Assembly (NCBI GenBank): GCA_021793175.1
Contig: JAJYTH010000022.1
Coordinates: forward strand, 1 to 40,525
DNA: 40,525 nt
Reading direction: 5' to 3'
Source of the DNA: Actinomycetes bacterium
Lineage (GTDB): Bacteria > Actinomycetota > Actinomycetes > Mycobacteriales > Pseudonocardiaceae
Below are positions 16,618-25,212 of this stretch, in pieces. A model generated the notes under the pieces. It saw only the letters and a list, made by a program, of their open reading frames with translations. It did not search any database and was not told the origin of the DNA. Position numbers and translations under genes: made by a program. Within the stretch, counting starts at the first letter, position 1; each line of letters starts with the position of its first letter.

Positions 16618-19266
16618 GTGACGGACAGCGCAGCGCGAAACACCGATCTGCCCACTTCTTGGAATCCGGCCGACGAAGAGGCCGCGATCTACCAGCGGTG
16701 GGTATCGGCGGGCTATTTCCAAGCCGATGCGACGTCGGACAAGCCGCCGTTCTCGATCGTGCTTCCGCCACCGAACGTCACCGGCAGTCTGCACATGGGG
16801 CATGCGCTCAACCACACGCTCATGGACGCCATGACGCGGCGCAGGCGCATGCAGGGTTACGAGGTGCTGTGGCTGCCCGGCATGGACCACGCGGGCATCG
16901 CCACCCAGAACGTGGTGGAGCGGGAGCTCGCGAAGGAGGGGCTGTCACGCCACGACTTGGGCCGTGAACGGTTCGTCGAGCGGGTCTGGGACTGGAAGGC
17001 CGAGTACGGCGGCAAGATCCTCGACCAGATGAAACGTCTCGGCGACGGCGTGGACTGGTCGCGTGAGCGGTTCACCATGGACGACAGCCTTTCGCGTGCC
17101 GTCCAGACGATGTTCAAGCGACTCTACGACGACGGACTCGTCTACCGGGCCGAACGCATCATCAACTGGTGCCCGCGGTGCATGACGGCGCTGTCCGACA
17201 TCGAGGTGGACCACTCCGACGACGAGGGCGAGCTCGTGTCCATCCGCTACGGCGAGGGCGACGCCTCCATCGTGGTGGCCACGACGCGGGCCGAGACGAT
17301 GCTGGGTGACACGGCGGTGGCGGTGCACCCGGACGACGAGCGGTACGCGCACCTCGTGGGAACCGAGGTCGAACTCCCGTTGACGGGTCGTCGGATCCCG
17401 ATCGTGGCCGATTCCCACGTCGACCCCGAGTTCGGTACCGGAGCGGTGAAGGTCACTCCCGCGCACGATCCCAACGACTTCGAGATCGGCCGACGACACG
17501 ACCTGCCCATGCCGTCGATCATGGACGAGCGCGGGATCATCACGGCACACGGTCCGTTCGAGGGCCTGGACCGGTTCGAGGCCCGGCCTGCCGTCGTCGC
17601 GGCGCTGCGTGAGCAGAACCGGATCGTGGCGGAGAAGCGTCCGTACGTGCACGCGGTGGGGCATTGCTCCCGCTGTGACACGGTGGTGGAGCCTCGCCTG
17701 TCGCTGCAGTGGTGGGTGAGGGTCGAGCCGCTGGCGAAGGCCGCGGGTGACGCCGTGCGCGACGGCCGAGTGAAGATCCATCCGCCGGAGTTGGCCAAGC
17801 GCTACTTCGACTGGGTCGACAACATGCACGACTGGACCATTTCGCGCCAGTTGTGGTGGGGGCACCGCATTCCGGTGTGGTACGGACCGAACGGCGAGAC
17901 GGTGTGCGTCGGTCCCGACGAGCAGCCGCCCAGCGGTGAGGGCTGGACCCAGGATCCCGACGTGCTCGACACGTGGTTCTCGTCGGGGTTGTGGCCGATG
18001 TCCACGTTGGGCTGGCCCGAGGAGACCGCCGACCTGGCGAAGTTCTACCCGACCAGCGTGCTGTCGACCGGCTACGACATCCTCTTCTTCTGGGTCGCCC
18101 GGATGATGATGTTTGGCCTGTACGGCATGCGGGACAACGGCCCGGAACGCTCGATCCCGTTCGAACACATCTACCTGCACGGCCTGATCCGGGACGCGCA
18201 CGGCAAGAAGATGTCGAAGTCCACGGGCAACGTCATCGACCCGTTGGACTGGATGGACCGGTTCGGTGCCGACGCCACGCGGTTCACGCTGGCGCGGGGT
18301 GCCAACCCCGGTGCCGATATGGCGTTGGCCGAAGAATGGGCCGCCGGGTCGCGTAACTTCTGCACGAAGTTGTGGAACGCCACCCGTTTCGCCATGTCCA
18401 ACGGCGCCACCGCCGCCGTCCCGGTGCCCGACGCCGACGAACTGACCGAGGCCGACCGGTGGATCCTCGGCAGGCTTTCGTCCGTCGCCTCCGAAGTGGA
18501 CTCGCTGCTGGAGGACTTCCAGTTCGCCAAGGCCACCAACCTGCTCTACCACTTCACGTGGGACGAGCTGTGCGACTGGTACCTGGAGCTGGCGAAGGTG
18601 CAGCTGGCCGGTGAGAAGGCCGAAAGCACCCGGGTGGTGTTGGGCCACGTTCTCGACGTGGTGCTGCGGTTGCTGCACCCGTTCATCCCGTTCATCACCG
18701 AGCGGCTGTGGACCACGCTCACCGGCGGTGAGTCGTTGGTGATCACGGAGTGGCCCGTGGGTTCGGCGTGGGCATTCCCCGCCGACCCGAAGGCGGACAC
18801 GCGGATCGCCGACGTGCAGAAGCTGGTCACGGAAGTTCGGCGGTTCCGCTCGGACCAGGGCCTCAAGCCGGGGCAGCGGGTGTCGACCCGACTGTCCGGA
18901 GAAGGGGCCGCCGCGATCGAGGGCCACGAGGAGGCGGTGCGGTCACTGGCCAGGTTGAGCGAGCCCGGTGACGCGTTCTCGACGACGGCCTCACTGGAGG
19001 TCGCCCTGTCGAGCGGTCCGGTGACGGTGGAGATCGACCTGTCCGGGGCGATCGACGTGGCCGCCGAACGTAAGCGGCTGCAAAAGGACCTCGCCGCCGC
19101 CGAGAAGGAGCTCAAGCAGAACGAGGGCAAGCTCGGCAACCAGTCCTTCCTGGACAAGGCGCCCGCCGAGGTCGTCGAGAAGGTCCGTGCTCGCCGGGAC
19201 GCCGCCGTCGCCGACATCGAACGCATCAAGGCCAGGCTGGAGTCGCTGGACTCGCTGGGTTCGTGA
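16618..19266 (+). CDS. valS: Valine-tRNA ligase
   Basis: An 882-residue class I aminoacyl-tRNA synthetase that charges tRNA-Val. It has [15 protein letters not shown] with the HMGH form of the HIGH motif (59-62), an editing domain ([18 protein letters not shown], then [21 protein letters not shown]), KMSKS at 531-535, an anticodon-binding domain (WILGRLSSV onward) and a C-terminal coiled-coil arm ([19 protein letters not shown] region). The start was placed at GTG 16618, where conservation begins, with a leaderless-type -10 in front. A longer reading from 16579 adds an unconserved stretch. In mycobacteria folC follows directly; here it is about 13 kb away. Confidence 0.97.
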   Translation: MTDSAARNTDLPTSWNPADEEAAIYQRWVSAGYFQADATSDKPPFSIVLPPPNVTGSLHMGHALNHTLMDAMTRRRRMQGYEVLWLPGMDHAGIATQNVVERELAKEGLSRHDLGRERFVERVWDWKAEYGGKILDQMKRLGDGVDWSRERFTMDDSLSRAVQTMFKRLYDDGLVYRAERIINWCPRCMTALSDIEVDHSDDEGELVSIRYGEGDASIVVATTRAETMLGDTAVAVHPDDERYAHLVGTEVELPLTGRRIPIVADSHVDPEFGTGAVKVTPAHDPNDFEIGRRHDLPMPSIMDERGIITAHGPFEGLDRFEARPAVVAALREQNRIVAEKRPYVHAVGHCSRCDTVVEPRLSLQWWVRVEPLAKAAGDAVRDGRVKIHPPELAKRYFDWVDNMHDWTISRQLWWGHRIPVWYGPNGETVCVGPDEQPPSGEGWTQDPDVLDTWFSSGLWPMSTLGWPEETADLAKFYPTSVLSTGYDILFFWVARMMMFGLYGMRDNGPERSIPFEHIYLHGLIRDAHGKKMSKSTGNVIDPLDWMDRFGADATRFTLARGANPGADMALAEEWAAGSRNFCTKLWNATRFAMSNGATAAVPVPDADELTEADRWILGRLSSVASEVDSLLEDFQFAKATNLLYHFTWDELCDWYLELAKVQLAGEKAESTRVVLGHVLDVVLRLLHPFIPFITERLWTTLTGGESLVITEWPVGSAWAFPADPKADTRIADVQKLVTEVRRFRSDQGLKPGQRVSTRLSGEGAAAIEGHEEAVRSLARLSEPGDAFSTTASLEVALSSGPVTVEIDLSGAIDVAAERKRLQKDLAAAEKELKQNEGKLGNQSFLDKAPAEVVEKVRARRDAAVADIERIKARLESLDSLGS

Positions 19267-19281
19267 GTCTCGCGGGCGGCT

Positions 19282-19306
19282 AGCGGGTGAGGTCGCCGTT
19301 CCCGCT
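19282..19306. terminator. Possible terminator between convergent valS and the lipase gene
   Basis: A short GC-rich stem (19282-19287 with 19301-19306) lies in the 39-bp gap between two convergent stops. It is only 6 bp, so support is modest. Confidence 0.3.
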
Positions 19307-20229
19307 CACCGTCCGCGGGCGGCCAGGTGGTCGAGGATGACCTCGGCGACGCCTTCCATGCCCCAGTGGTTCGGGTGGTAGTGCGCCGCGCCGATCGGGT
19401 TGAGGACCCGCCCTTGGATCCACGCGTGGTCGGAGCAGGCGTCGTGGCCGAGCGATGCGGGGTAGGTGTCGATGAACGTGGTGCCGGTCCCGCTGTTCGC
19501 CGCCGCTGTGGCCAAAGCCGCGTTGAGTGTCTCCTCGATGTCGTTCAGCCAGGCGTAGTCGCCGTCGGAGAACGGCAGGATGTGGGGACAGGTGCCGCTG
19601 GGCGGCGCGATTCGGGGATAGCCGATCAACAGGATCGTGGCCTTAGGGGAGCGCTGTCGGACGCCGGCGAGCACCGTCTCGACGTCTACGCGAGTGCGGT
19701 CGATCGCGGCTTTCAGCGTATCGGTGCCGTCCACTGTGAAGTGTTCCTGGCAGGGACTGCCGGTCGGATCCGTTTCCCGTAGTTCCGGGCAGGTGTCGAT
19801 GACACTGCCGAAGACGCCGTAGTCGTTGCCGCCGATGCCGATGGTCACCAGGTCGGTGTCGGAGCGGAGGGCGTCGAACTGTGGTGGATTGTGTCCGAGG
19901 GCCAGTTCCTGTGGCCGCGTCACGTCGGTGGTGTCGGCCCCGGCGCAGCTAACGTCGGTGAGCACCGTGTGTCCGAGCCGTCGGGCCACCACGGACGGGT
20001 AGTTGTTGGTGGATCTCAGGCAACCGATCCGATCGAGGCGCTGGAAAGGGATCAGGGGCCCGGAGGTGTACGAGTCGCCCAGAGCGACGTAGCGCATCGG
20101 CTCCGAGGAGGTCTGCACCGGGGAGGTCTGTACCGGCTCCGGAGAGGCCGCGGCCGCGGTGGCGGGATGTATCAGTGCCAGCACGAACACGGACACGAGG
20201 ACGGTGACCAGACTCCGGCGGCTGCGCAT
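19306..20229 (-). CDS. Secreted SGNH/GDSL-family lipase or esterase
   Basis: A 307-residue secreted hydrolase. Residues 1-28 form a Sec signal peptide (MRSRRS, hydrophobic core, ATAAAA). The catalytic Ser53 is in GDSYTSG (block I), GIGGNDY carries the Gly/Asn oxyanion residues, and the Asp-x-x-His block is replaced by AHYHPNHWG with probable catalytic His285. Several cysteines (GCLR, SCAG, DTCPEL, SPCQE, GTCPH, DACSD) are arranged as in the disulfide-rich Streptomyces lipases. It probably hydrolyses lipid or acyl esters outside the cell. The gene is convergent with valS and divergent from the sugar ABC operon. Confidence 0.9.
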   Translation of the reverse strand: MRSRRSLVTVLVSVFVLALIHPATAAAASPEPVQTSPVQTSSEPMRYVALGDSYTSGPLIPFQRLDRIGCLRSTNNYPSVVARRLGHTVLTDVSCAGADTTDVTRPQELALGHNPPQFDALRSDTDLVTIGIGGNDYGVFGSVIDTCPELRETDPTGSPCQEHFTVDGTDTLKAAIDRTRVDVETVLAGVRQRSPKATILLIGYPRIAPPSGTCPHILPFSDGDYAWLNDIEETLNAALATAAANSGTGTTFIDTYPASLGHDACSDHAWIQGRVLNPIGAAHYHPNHWGMEGVAEVILDHLAARGR

Positions 20230-20344
20230 CCCTCAGTTCTAGCTGGTCCCTTTCGTTGGTAGATCTTCCAAAAGGGTGATTTGCGGTCACGAAACCTTGG
20301 GTTCACTACATGCCTTCTTGTGTATCGATAAGAAATACTTTTGT

Positions 20345-20372
20345 TTGACATGCGCATAAGATCGACTATTGT
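20345..20372 (+). promoter_or_regulatory. Near-consensus promoter of the sugar ABC operon, leaderless
   Basis: TTGACA (20345-20350), a 16-nt spacer and TATTGT (20367-20372) form the best housekeeping-type promoter in the window. The -10 ends 8 nt before the ATG at 20381 and no Shine-Dalgarno is present, so the transcript should begin at or very near the start codon. The surroundings are clearly AT-richer than the rest of the window. TGCGCA occurs in the spacer (20351-20356) and again at 20372-20377, 21 bp apart, covering the promoter as an operator might. Confidence 0.65.
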
Positions 20373-20380
20373 GCGCAGCT

Positions 20381-21898
20381 ATGGCTGTGACTGGTCTCAC
20401 TGGGCGGGAGCCGGTGGTCCGCATGCGGGGGATCACCAAACGGTTCCTGGGCAACGTGGTTCTGCGCGATGTGGACCTCGACCTGTACGCCGGTGAGGTG
20501 CACGCCCTCGTGGGGGAGAACGGGGCGGGCAAGTCGACGCTGATGAAGATCCTGGCCGGAGTCCATGCCGCCGACGGCGGCAGCGTGGAACTCGACTGGG
20601 GTCCGGTGTCGTTCTCGACTCCCAGGCAGGCGCAGGCCGCGGGCATCTCCATCGTGCACCAGGAACTCAATCTGCTCGGTGATCGGTCGGTGGCCGAGAA
20701 CGTGTTTCTCGGGTCGGAGCCGGTGCGGCGCGGGATGGTCGATCGGCGGCGCATGGAGGCGGACACGGCGGCGTTGCTGGAGGACCTCGGCGCCACGGGT
20801 ATCTCTCCGCGAGATCCCGTGCGACGGTTGTCGGTCGCTCAACGGCAGGTCGTGGAGATCGTCAAGGCGCTGTCGAGTGATGTCCGAGTGCTGGCGATGG
20901 ACGAACCCACCGCCGCGTTGGCCGACAACGAGGTGGAGCTGCTGTACGGACTCGTGCGGCGACTGTGCGACCGGGATATCGCCGTTCTGTACGTCTCCCA
21001 CCGGCTGGTGGAGGTGTTCGAACTCAGTCACCGCATCACCGTCCTCAAGGACGGTGCGTTGGTCACGTCCCGGGCGAGTGACGAGCTGACCGGTGATGAT
21101 CTCGTGCGCCACATGGTGGGGCGTCCGCTCGAGGCGTTGTTCCCGTCGCGCGCGGCCGAGTCGGAGCTCGGTGTGACGCGGTTGCGGTTGTCTGGATGTG
21201 GCAACGAGCGGCTGCGCGACATAGACCTGGAAGTACGCGCGGGCGAGATCGTCGGGCTGGCGGGGCTGCAGGGCGCGGGGCGTTCAGCCGTTGCCCGGGC
21301 GGTGTGCGGCAGCGAGCCGTTCACCACCGGAACGGTCGAAGTGGACGGTTCGCCGGTGCGAGTGCGGTCGCCACGCGTGGCTGTGAGGTCCGGGATCGCG
21401 CACGTCACCGAGGACCGCAAGGGCGAGGGACTGGCCCTGCGCCAGTCGGTGCGGGACAACACGCTGCTGGTACGGCGTGCGGCGTTCGGCGGGCGAGCGC
21501 GCGGCACGGCGGTAGGCGTTTCGGAGCTGCTGCAGGCGGTGACGGTGGTCGCGCGGTCACCGGAGCAGGAGGTGCGGTTCCTGTCCGGCGGAAACCAGCA
21601 GAAGGTGGTGCTCGCCAAGTGGTTGGCGGTGGAGCCCAGGGTACTCATCGTCGACGAACCGACCCGCGGCATCGACGTCGGCGCCAAACAGGCGGTGTAC
21701 GAGCTGCTGCGCGGGCTGGCCAGGGACGGTGTCGCCATCGTGATGATCTCCTCCGAGCTGCCCGAGTTGATCGGCATGAGCGACCGGGTGCTGGTCATGC
21801 ACGACGGTCGGATCGCGGGCGAGCTCCCCGCGGGGCCGACGGAGGAGGCGGTGATGAGGCTGGCCACCGGCCATGTGGCGACGGAGGAGGCCGCGTGA
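20381..21898 (+). CDS. Sugar ABC transporter ATP-binding protein (RbsA/XylG/MglA type, two ATPase domains)
   Basis: A 505-residue tandem ABC ATPase of the CUT2 carbohydrate family. The first half has a canonical Walker A (GENGAGKST), a degenerate signature (LSVAQRQVVEI) and Walker B with LAMDEPTAAL. The second half has a degenerate Walker A (GLQGAGRSAVA), a proper signature (LSGGNQQKVV) and DEPTRGIDVGAKQ. This asymmetry is normal for the family. The ATG at 20381 gives a leaderless start; a TTG 12 nt upstream is in frame but overlaps the -10. The stop overlaps the GTG of a 38-codon ORF (GTGA). Substrate probably a pentose, hexose or inositol. Confidence 0.93.
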   Translation: MAVTGLTGREPVVRMRGITKRFLGNVVLRDVDLDLYAGEVHALVGENGAGKSTLMKILAGVHAADGGSVELDWGPVSFSTPRQAQAAGISIVHQELNLLGDRSVAENVFLGSEPVRRGMVDRRRMEADTAALLEDLGATGISPRDPVRRLSVAQRQVVEIVKALSSDVRVLAMDEPTAALADNEVELLYGLVRRLCDRDIAVLYVSHRLVEVFELSHRITVLKDGALVTSRASDELTGDDLVRHMVGRPLEALFPSRAAESELGVTRLRLSGCGNERLRDIDLEVRAGEIVGLAGLQGAGRSAVARAVCGSEPFTTGTVEVDGSPVRVRSPRVAVRSGIAHVTEDRKGEGLALRQSVRDNTLLVRRAAFGGRARGTAVGVSELLQAVTVVARSPEQEVRFLSGGNQQKVVLAKWLAVEPRVLIVDEPTRGIDVGAKQAVYELLRGLARDGVAIVMISSELPELIGMSDRVLVMHDGRIAGELPAGPTEEAVMRLATGHVATEEAA

Positions 21899-21901
21899 GC
21901 G
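21881..21901 (+). repeat. Direct repeat copy 1 (21 bp), end of the ATPase gene
   Basis: This 21-bp sequence is repeated exactly at 21994-22014. Each copy contains a GGAGGAGG ribosome-binding site and the coupled stop/start GTGA. Copy 1 ends the ATPase gene and starts the 38-codon ORF. Confidence 0.9.
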
Positions 21902-22011
21902 AGGATTTGTGTTGCGCTTATGGCGGCCGACTGGGGTGGGCCCCCGCTGTGGCATTTTTGCGTGCCGCGGTAGGGGAGGGTGTCCCGCAGGACACGGAGG
22001 AGGCCGCGTGA
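21895..22011 (+). CDS. 38-codon ORF coupled at both ends, created by a 113-bp duplication or insertion
   Basis: A GTG-started ORF of 38 residues (begins VSEDLCCAYGG, ends DTEEAA). Its start overlaps the ATPase stop by GTGA, and its stop overlaps the permease start by GTGA. The last residues TEEAA repeat the last residues of the ATPase because the DNA is duplicated (21881-21901 and 21994-22014). The interior has codons unlike its neighbours (TTG, TGT, TTT, GTA, and a TTTTT run), consistent with inserted DNA. It may be translated merely to keep ribosomes flowing into the permease gene, or be a real micropeptide. I recognise no homologue. Confidence 0.4.
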   Translation: MSEDLCCAYGGRLGWAPAVAFLRAAVGEGVPQDTEEAA

Positions 22012-22014
22012 GCG
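21994..22014 (+). repeat. Direct repeat copy 2 (21 bp), start of the permease gene
   Basis: Exact second copy of 21881-21901, offset 113 bp. It supplies the ribosome-binding site and GTG for the first permease. The 92 bp between the two copies look like the inserted part. Confidence 0.9.
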
Positions 22015-23006
22015 GAACCGCTGTGGCCTCCAGAACTTCTAATAGTCCTCAGTGGACTAGCCGGTTGGCGAATCCGGTCGTCGGTGTCTACGGCGCCTTG
22101 GTGCTGGTCGTCATCGTCGGAAGTGTGCTTGTCGCCCTGCGCGGCGGAGTATTGCTCGATCAGGGTGGAATCTCGAACATCCTCGTTCGCAGCACCGCAC
22201 TCGGTTTGGTAGCCATAGGACAGACGATGGTGATCCTCACCGGCAAGTTGGATCTGTCGGTGGCTTACCTGGTGGGGCTCTCCTCGTTGATTGCCGCGGA
22301 GACGATGGCCGGTGATCCGGCGATGATCGTGCCCGCCGTGGTGTTGACGCTCGCGTGCGCGGTCGGGGTGGGACTGGTCAACGGGTTGGTGGTCACGCGT
22401 CTGAAGGTGAACGCGTTCATCGCGACGTTGGGCACCGGGCTGATCATCCGTGGCTACTTGGAAAGTTCCTACGACGGCCCGGCTGGGGACGTGCCCACGG
22501 TGTTCCAGCACCTCGGTTACGACCGGATCGGGCCGGTCCCGGTGTCGGCAGTGCTGATGCTCGGGCTCGCGGCGGTGGCCTGGTGGTTCCTTACACGGAC
22601 GCGTCCCGGCTACCACGTCTATGCCGTGGGCGGCGATGAGGAGGTCGCGCGGTTCTCGGGCGTCCGTACCGAGCGGACCGTGGTGTTGGCGCACGTGTTG
22701 TGTTCGGTGGCCGCGGGCCTGGCCGGGTTGTTCCTCGCGAGCAGGCTGGGTGCGGGAGCCCCGTGGGTGGGTACCGACGGTGGTTACGACCTGGAGTCCA
22801 TCGCGGCGGTGGTGCTGGGCGGCACGATCCTTGCCGGTGGACGGGGTGGCGTGGTCGGCACGATCGGCGGTGTCCTCATCCTCGCGACCCTCGACACGAT
22901 CTTCGATGACCTGGGTGTGAATTCGTTCTTCAAGGACGTGGTCCGTGGTGTCGTGCTGATCGTGGCCGTCGCGCTGTACACCAGGCGTAGGAGGGCCGGC
23001 CGATGA
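22008..23006 (+). CDS. Sugar ABC transporter permease 1 (RbsC-like)
   Basis: A 332-residue permease of the branched-chain/ribose (BPD_transp_2) type with 8-10 helices. Landmarks are IGQTMVILTGKLDLSVAYLVGLSSL near residues 65-90, NAFIATLGTGLIIRGYL, YAVGGDEEVARFSGV (ATPase coupling region) and AAVVLGGTILAGGRGGVVGT. It forms the membrane channel with the second permease. The start is GTG at 22008, with its ribosome-binding site inside the repeat described above. The stop overlaps the next ATG by 4 bp. Confidence 0.92.
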   Translation: MSGTAVASRTSNSPQWTSRLANPVVGVYGALVLVVIVGSVLVALRGGVLLDQGGISNILVRSTALGLVAIGQTMVILTGKLDLSVAYLVGLSSLIAAETMAGDPAMIVPAVVLTLACAVGVGLVNGLVVTRLKVNAFIATLGTGLIIRGYLESSYDGPAGDVPTVFQHLGYDRIGPVPVSAVLMLGLAAVAWWFLTRTRPGYHVYAVGGDEEVARFSGVRTERTVVLAHVLCSVAAGLAGLFLASRLGAGAPWVGTDGGYDLESIAAVVLGGTILAGGRGGVVGTIGGVLILATLDTIFDDLGVNSFFKDVVRGVVLIVAVALYTRRRRAGR

Positions 23007-24007
23007 CCGAGACCACCACTCCCACGCGACGATCGCGCGGACTGCCGGGCCCCAGACTTGGGAACGGCACCGGCCCGGTCCTGGCCGTGCTCGCGATCGT
23101 GCTGGTGGCTTTGGCGTTCGCCGGTCCCGCCTACAGCGAACCGTCGGGTTACCTGGCGCTGCTCAAACGTGCGGCGCCGTTGATGATCCTCGCCATCGGA
23201 CAGTACTTCGTCATCGTCAGCGGCGGGTTCGACCTCTCGGTCGGATCGCTGGTCACGGCGGAGGTCGTGATCGCGGCGCGGCTGCTCGACGGTGACGAGA
23301 CGGCGACGGTGTGGGTCGTGCCGCTGTTGCTGGTCCTCGGTGCGCTGGTGGGCCTGGTCAACGGACTGATCACCACACGACTGTCGGTGCCGTCGTTCAT
23401 CGTCACGCTCGGGATGCTGCTCGTGCTCGACGGCGCGGTGTTCCTGTGGACCGGCGGTGCGCCCCGGGGAGCGCTGTCGGGGGCTTTCCGCACCGTGGGG
23501 CGCGAGGGCTTCGAGGTTCCGCTGCTCGGCCAGGTGCCGTGGTCGGTGTTGCTGCTCGCCGGGCTGGTGGTCGCGGCCGTGGTGTTCATGAGAGGCGGCA
23601 CCGGGCGCACGCTCGTGGCGGTCGGCGACAACGAGACCGCGGTGCGACTCGGCGGCGGCGGTGTCGAGGGCCTGCGCACGCTCGCGTTCGTGTTGTCGGG
23701 AGTGTCGGCGGCGATCGCCGCGATCCTGCTCGGCGGGTTCGCCGGTGTGTCCGCGCAGGTCGGCGATGGGCTGGAGTTCCAGGTCATCACGGCCGTCGTC
23801 CTGGGTGGCGTGGTGCTCGGCGGAGGGCGAGGCTCCGTCGTCGCCGCGGTGGCGGGTGCGCTCACGCTGGAGGCTTTGTTCTCACTGCTCAACCTTCTCG
23901 GCGTCTCCGGAGGGCCGGAGTCGGCCGTACAGGGCGTCATCATCATCGCCGCCGTGGCCTACGCGGCAGTGGGGCGGTCGAAGTTCCGGACAAGGAGAAC
24001 CGCATGA
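23003..24007 (+). CDS. Sugar ABC transporter permease 2 (RbsC-like)
   Basis: A 334-residue paralogue of permease 1. It has a basic, Pro/Gly-rich N-terminus and then the family landmarks LAIGQYFVIVSGGFDLSVGS, SFIVTLGMLLVLDG, VAVGDNETAVRLGG and TAVVLGGVVLGGGRGSVV. Two distinct permeases instead of an RbsC homodimer imply a heterodimeric channel. ATGA overlaps join it to both permease 1 (upstream) and the binding-protein gene (downstream). Confidence 0.92.
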   Translation: MTETTTPTRRSRGLPGPRLGNGTGPVLAVLAIVLVALAFAGPAYSEPSGYLALLKRAAPLMILAIGQYFVIVSGGFDLSVGSLVTAEVVIAARLLDGDETATVWVVPLLLVLGALVGLVNGLITTRLSVPSFIVTLGMLLVLDGAVFLWTGGAPRGALSGAFRTVGREGFEVPLLGQVPWSVLLLAGLVVAAVVFMRGGTGRTLVAVGDNETAVRLGGGGVEGLRTLAFVLSGVSAAIAAILLGGFAGVSAQVGDGLEFQVITAVVLGGVVLGGGRGSVVAAVAGALTLEALFSLLNLLGVSGGPESAVQGVIIIAAVAYAAVGRSKFRTRRTA

Positions 24008-25179
24008 GGAAATCATGGTTGACCGTGGTCGCCGCGGTGGGGGCGTTGACGATGGCGAGCTGCACCAGCGACCTCCCCACTGAGGGTGCTTCGCCGGACG
24101 GGACACAGCGGCAGACCTCGGAGGCGAACGAGTTCTTCGACCAAGCCGAGTATGAGCGGCAACTCGCTCTGCGGGACGTCACGCCCGAAGGACCGGACGG
24201 TAAACCGTGGGAACAGGCGCTCGAACCGGACCCGGTCGACACCTCTTCCTATGCCACCGAGGGGCCGCACCATCTGTGTTTCTCCAACGCGTCGGTGGAC
24301 AATCCGTGGCGGCAGGTCGGCTGGAAGACCATGCAGGCCGAAGTGGAACTGCACGACGAGATCGCCGATTTCACCGTTCTCGACGCCGAGGCCAAGGACG
24401 ACAAGCAGATCAGTGACATCGCATCGTTGGTGGCACAGGGCTGCGACGCCCTGATCGTCTCACCGAACACGACGTCGACGTTGACGCCCGCCGTGGAACA
24501 GGCATGCGACAGCGGCCTCCCCGTGATCGTGTTCGACCGCGGTGTCAACACCGATTGTCCCGTGACGTTCATCCACCCCATCGGAGGCTACGCCTTCGGT
24601 GCCACGGCAGCGGAATTCCTCTCCGACGAGGTCGGTGAGGGTGGCACGGTGCTGGCACTGCGCGTGCTGCCCGGGGTGGACGTGTTGGAACACCGGTGGG
24701 CCGCGGCCGAACGCGTCTTCGCCGAACGCGGTGTCGAAGTGGTGGGAGTCGAGTTCACCGAGAACGACACGGCAAGAGCCAAGGGCATCGTCAGTGACCA
24801 CCTCCAACGCGAGGGCCGGATCGACGGTATCTGGATGGACGACGGCACGGCGGCCGTGGCCGTGCTGGAGGCATTCGAGGACCAAGGCATGGAGCCTCCC
24901 GCCATCTCGGGCGAGGACCAGCAACAGTTCCTGGAGAAGTGGCGGGACGAGAACCTGACCGCGCAGGCCCCGGCGTATCCGACCTATCAGTGGCGTACGC
25001 CGGTCATCGCCGCGCTGCGAATCCTGTCGGGCGAACAGGTGCCGCGTGAATGGGTCCTGCCGCAGCCGGTGGTGACGGAGGAGAACCTCGACCGGTATCT
25101 CGGCGAGAGCATGCCGCCACTGCACTACGCGCTGTGCGGTTGCCAGGACATGCCCGGTTACCCCCAGCGTTGGCAATGA
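24004..25179 (+). CDS. Sugar ABC transporter substrate-binding lipoprotein
   Basis: A 391-residue periplasmic-binding-protein type I fold (Peripla_BP_4/RbsB-like). The signal peptide ends in a lipobox-like TMASC, with Cys20 as the predicted lipid anchor. Between the Cys and the first strand of the binding fold (HHLCFSNASVDNPWRQVGWKTM) lies a hydrophilic, acidic extension of about 75 residues, long for this family. Sugar-site landmarks are ALIVSPNTTSTLTPAV, PVIVFDRGVNTDCPVTFI and GIWMDDGTAAVAVLEAFE. Several cysteines near the C-terminus (CGCQDM) may form disulfides. It captures the sugar outside the membrane for the two permeases. The start overlaps the permease stop (ATGA). Confidence 0.92.
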   Translation: MRKSWLTVVAAVGALTMASCTSDLPTEGASPDGTQRQTSEANEFFDQAEYERQLALRDVTPEGPDGKPWEQALEPDPVDTSSYATEGPHHLCFSNASVDNPWRQVGWKTMQAEVELHDEIADFTVLDAEAKDDKQISDIASLVAQGCDALIVSPNTTSTLTPAVEQACDSGLPVIVFDRGVNTDCPVTFIHPIGGYAFGATAAEFLSDEVGEGGTVLALRVLPGVDVLEHRWAAAERVFAERGVEVVGVEFTENDTARAKGIVSDHLQREGRIDGIWMDDGTAAVAVLEAFEDQGMEPPAISGEDQQQFLEKWRDENLTAQAPAYPTYQWRTPVIAALRILSGEQVPREWVLPQPVVTEENLDRYLGESMPPLHYALCGCQDMPGYPQRWQ

Positions 25180-25212
25180 CGAGCGGTGCCGAGTCGACAG
25201 GAGTGCCGAGCA

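Noticed and set aside
16945..18927. 660-codon minus-strand frame across valS
   Set aside because: Antisense shadow with His/Arg/Val-rich low-complexity translation; the plus-strand synthetase is unambiguous.
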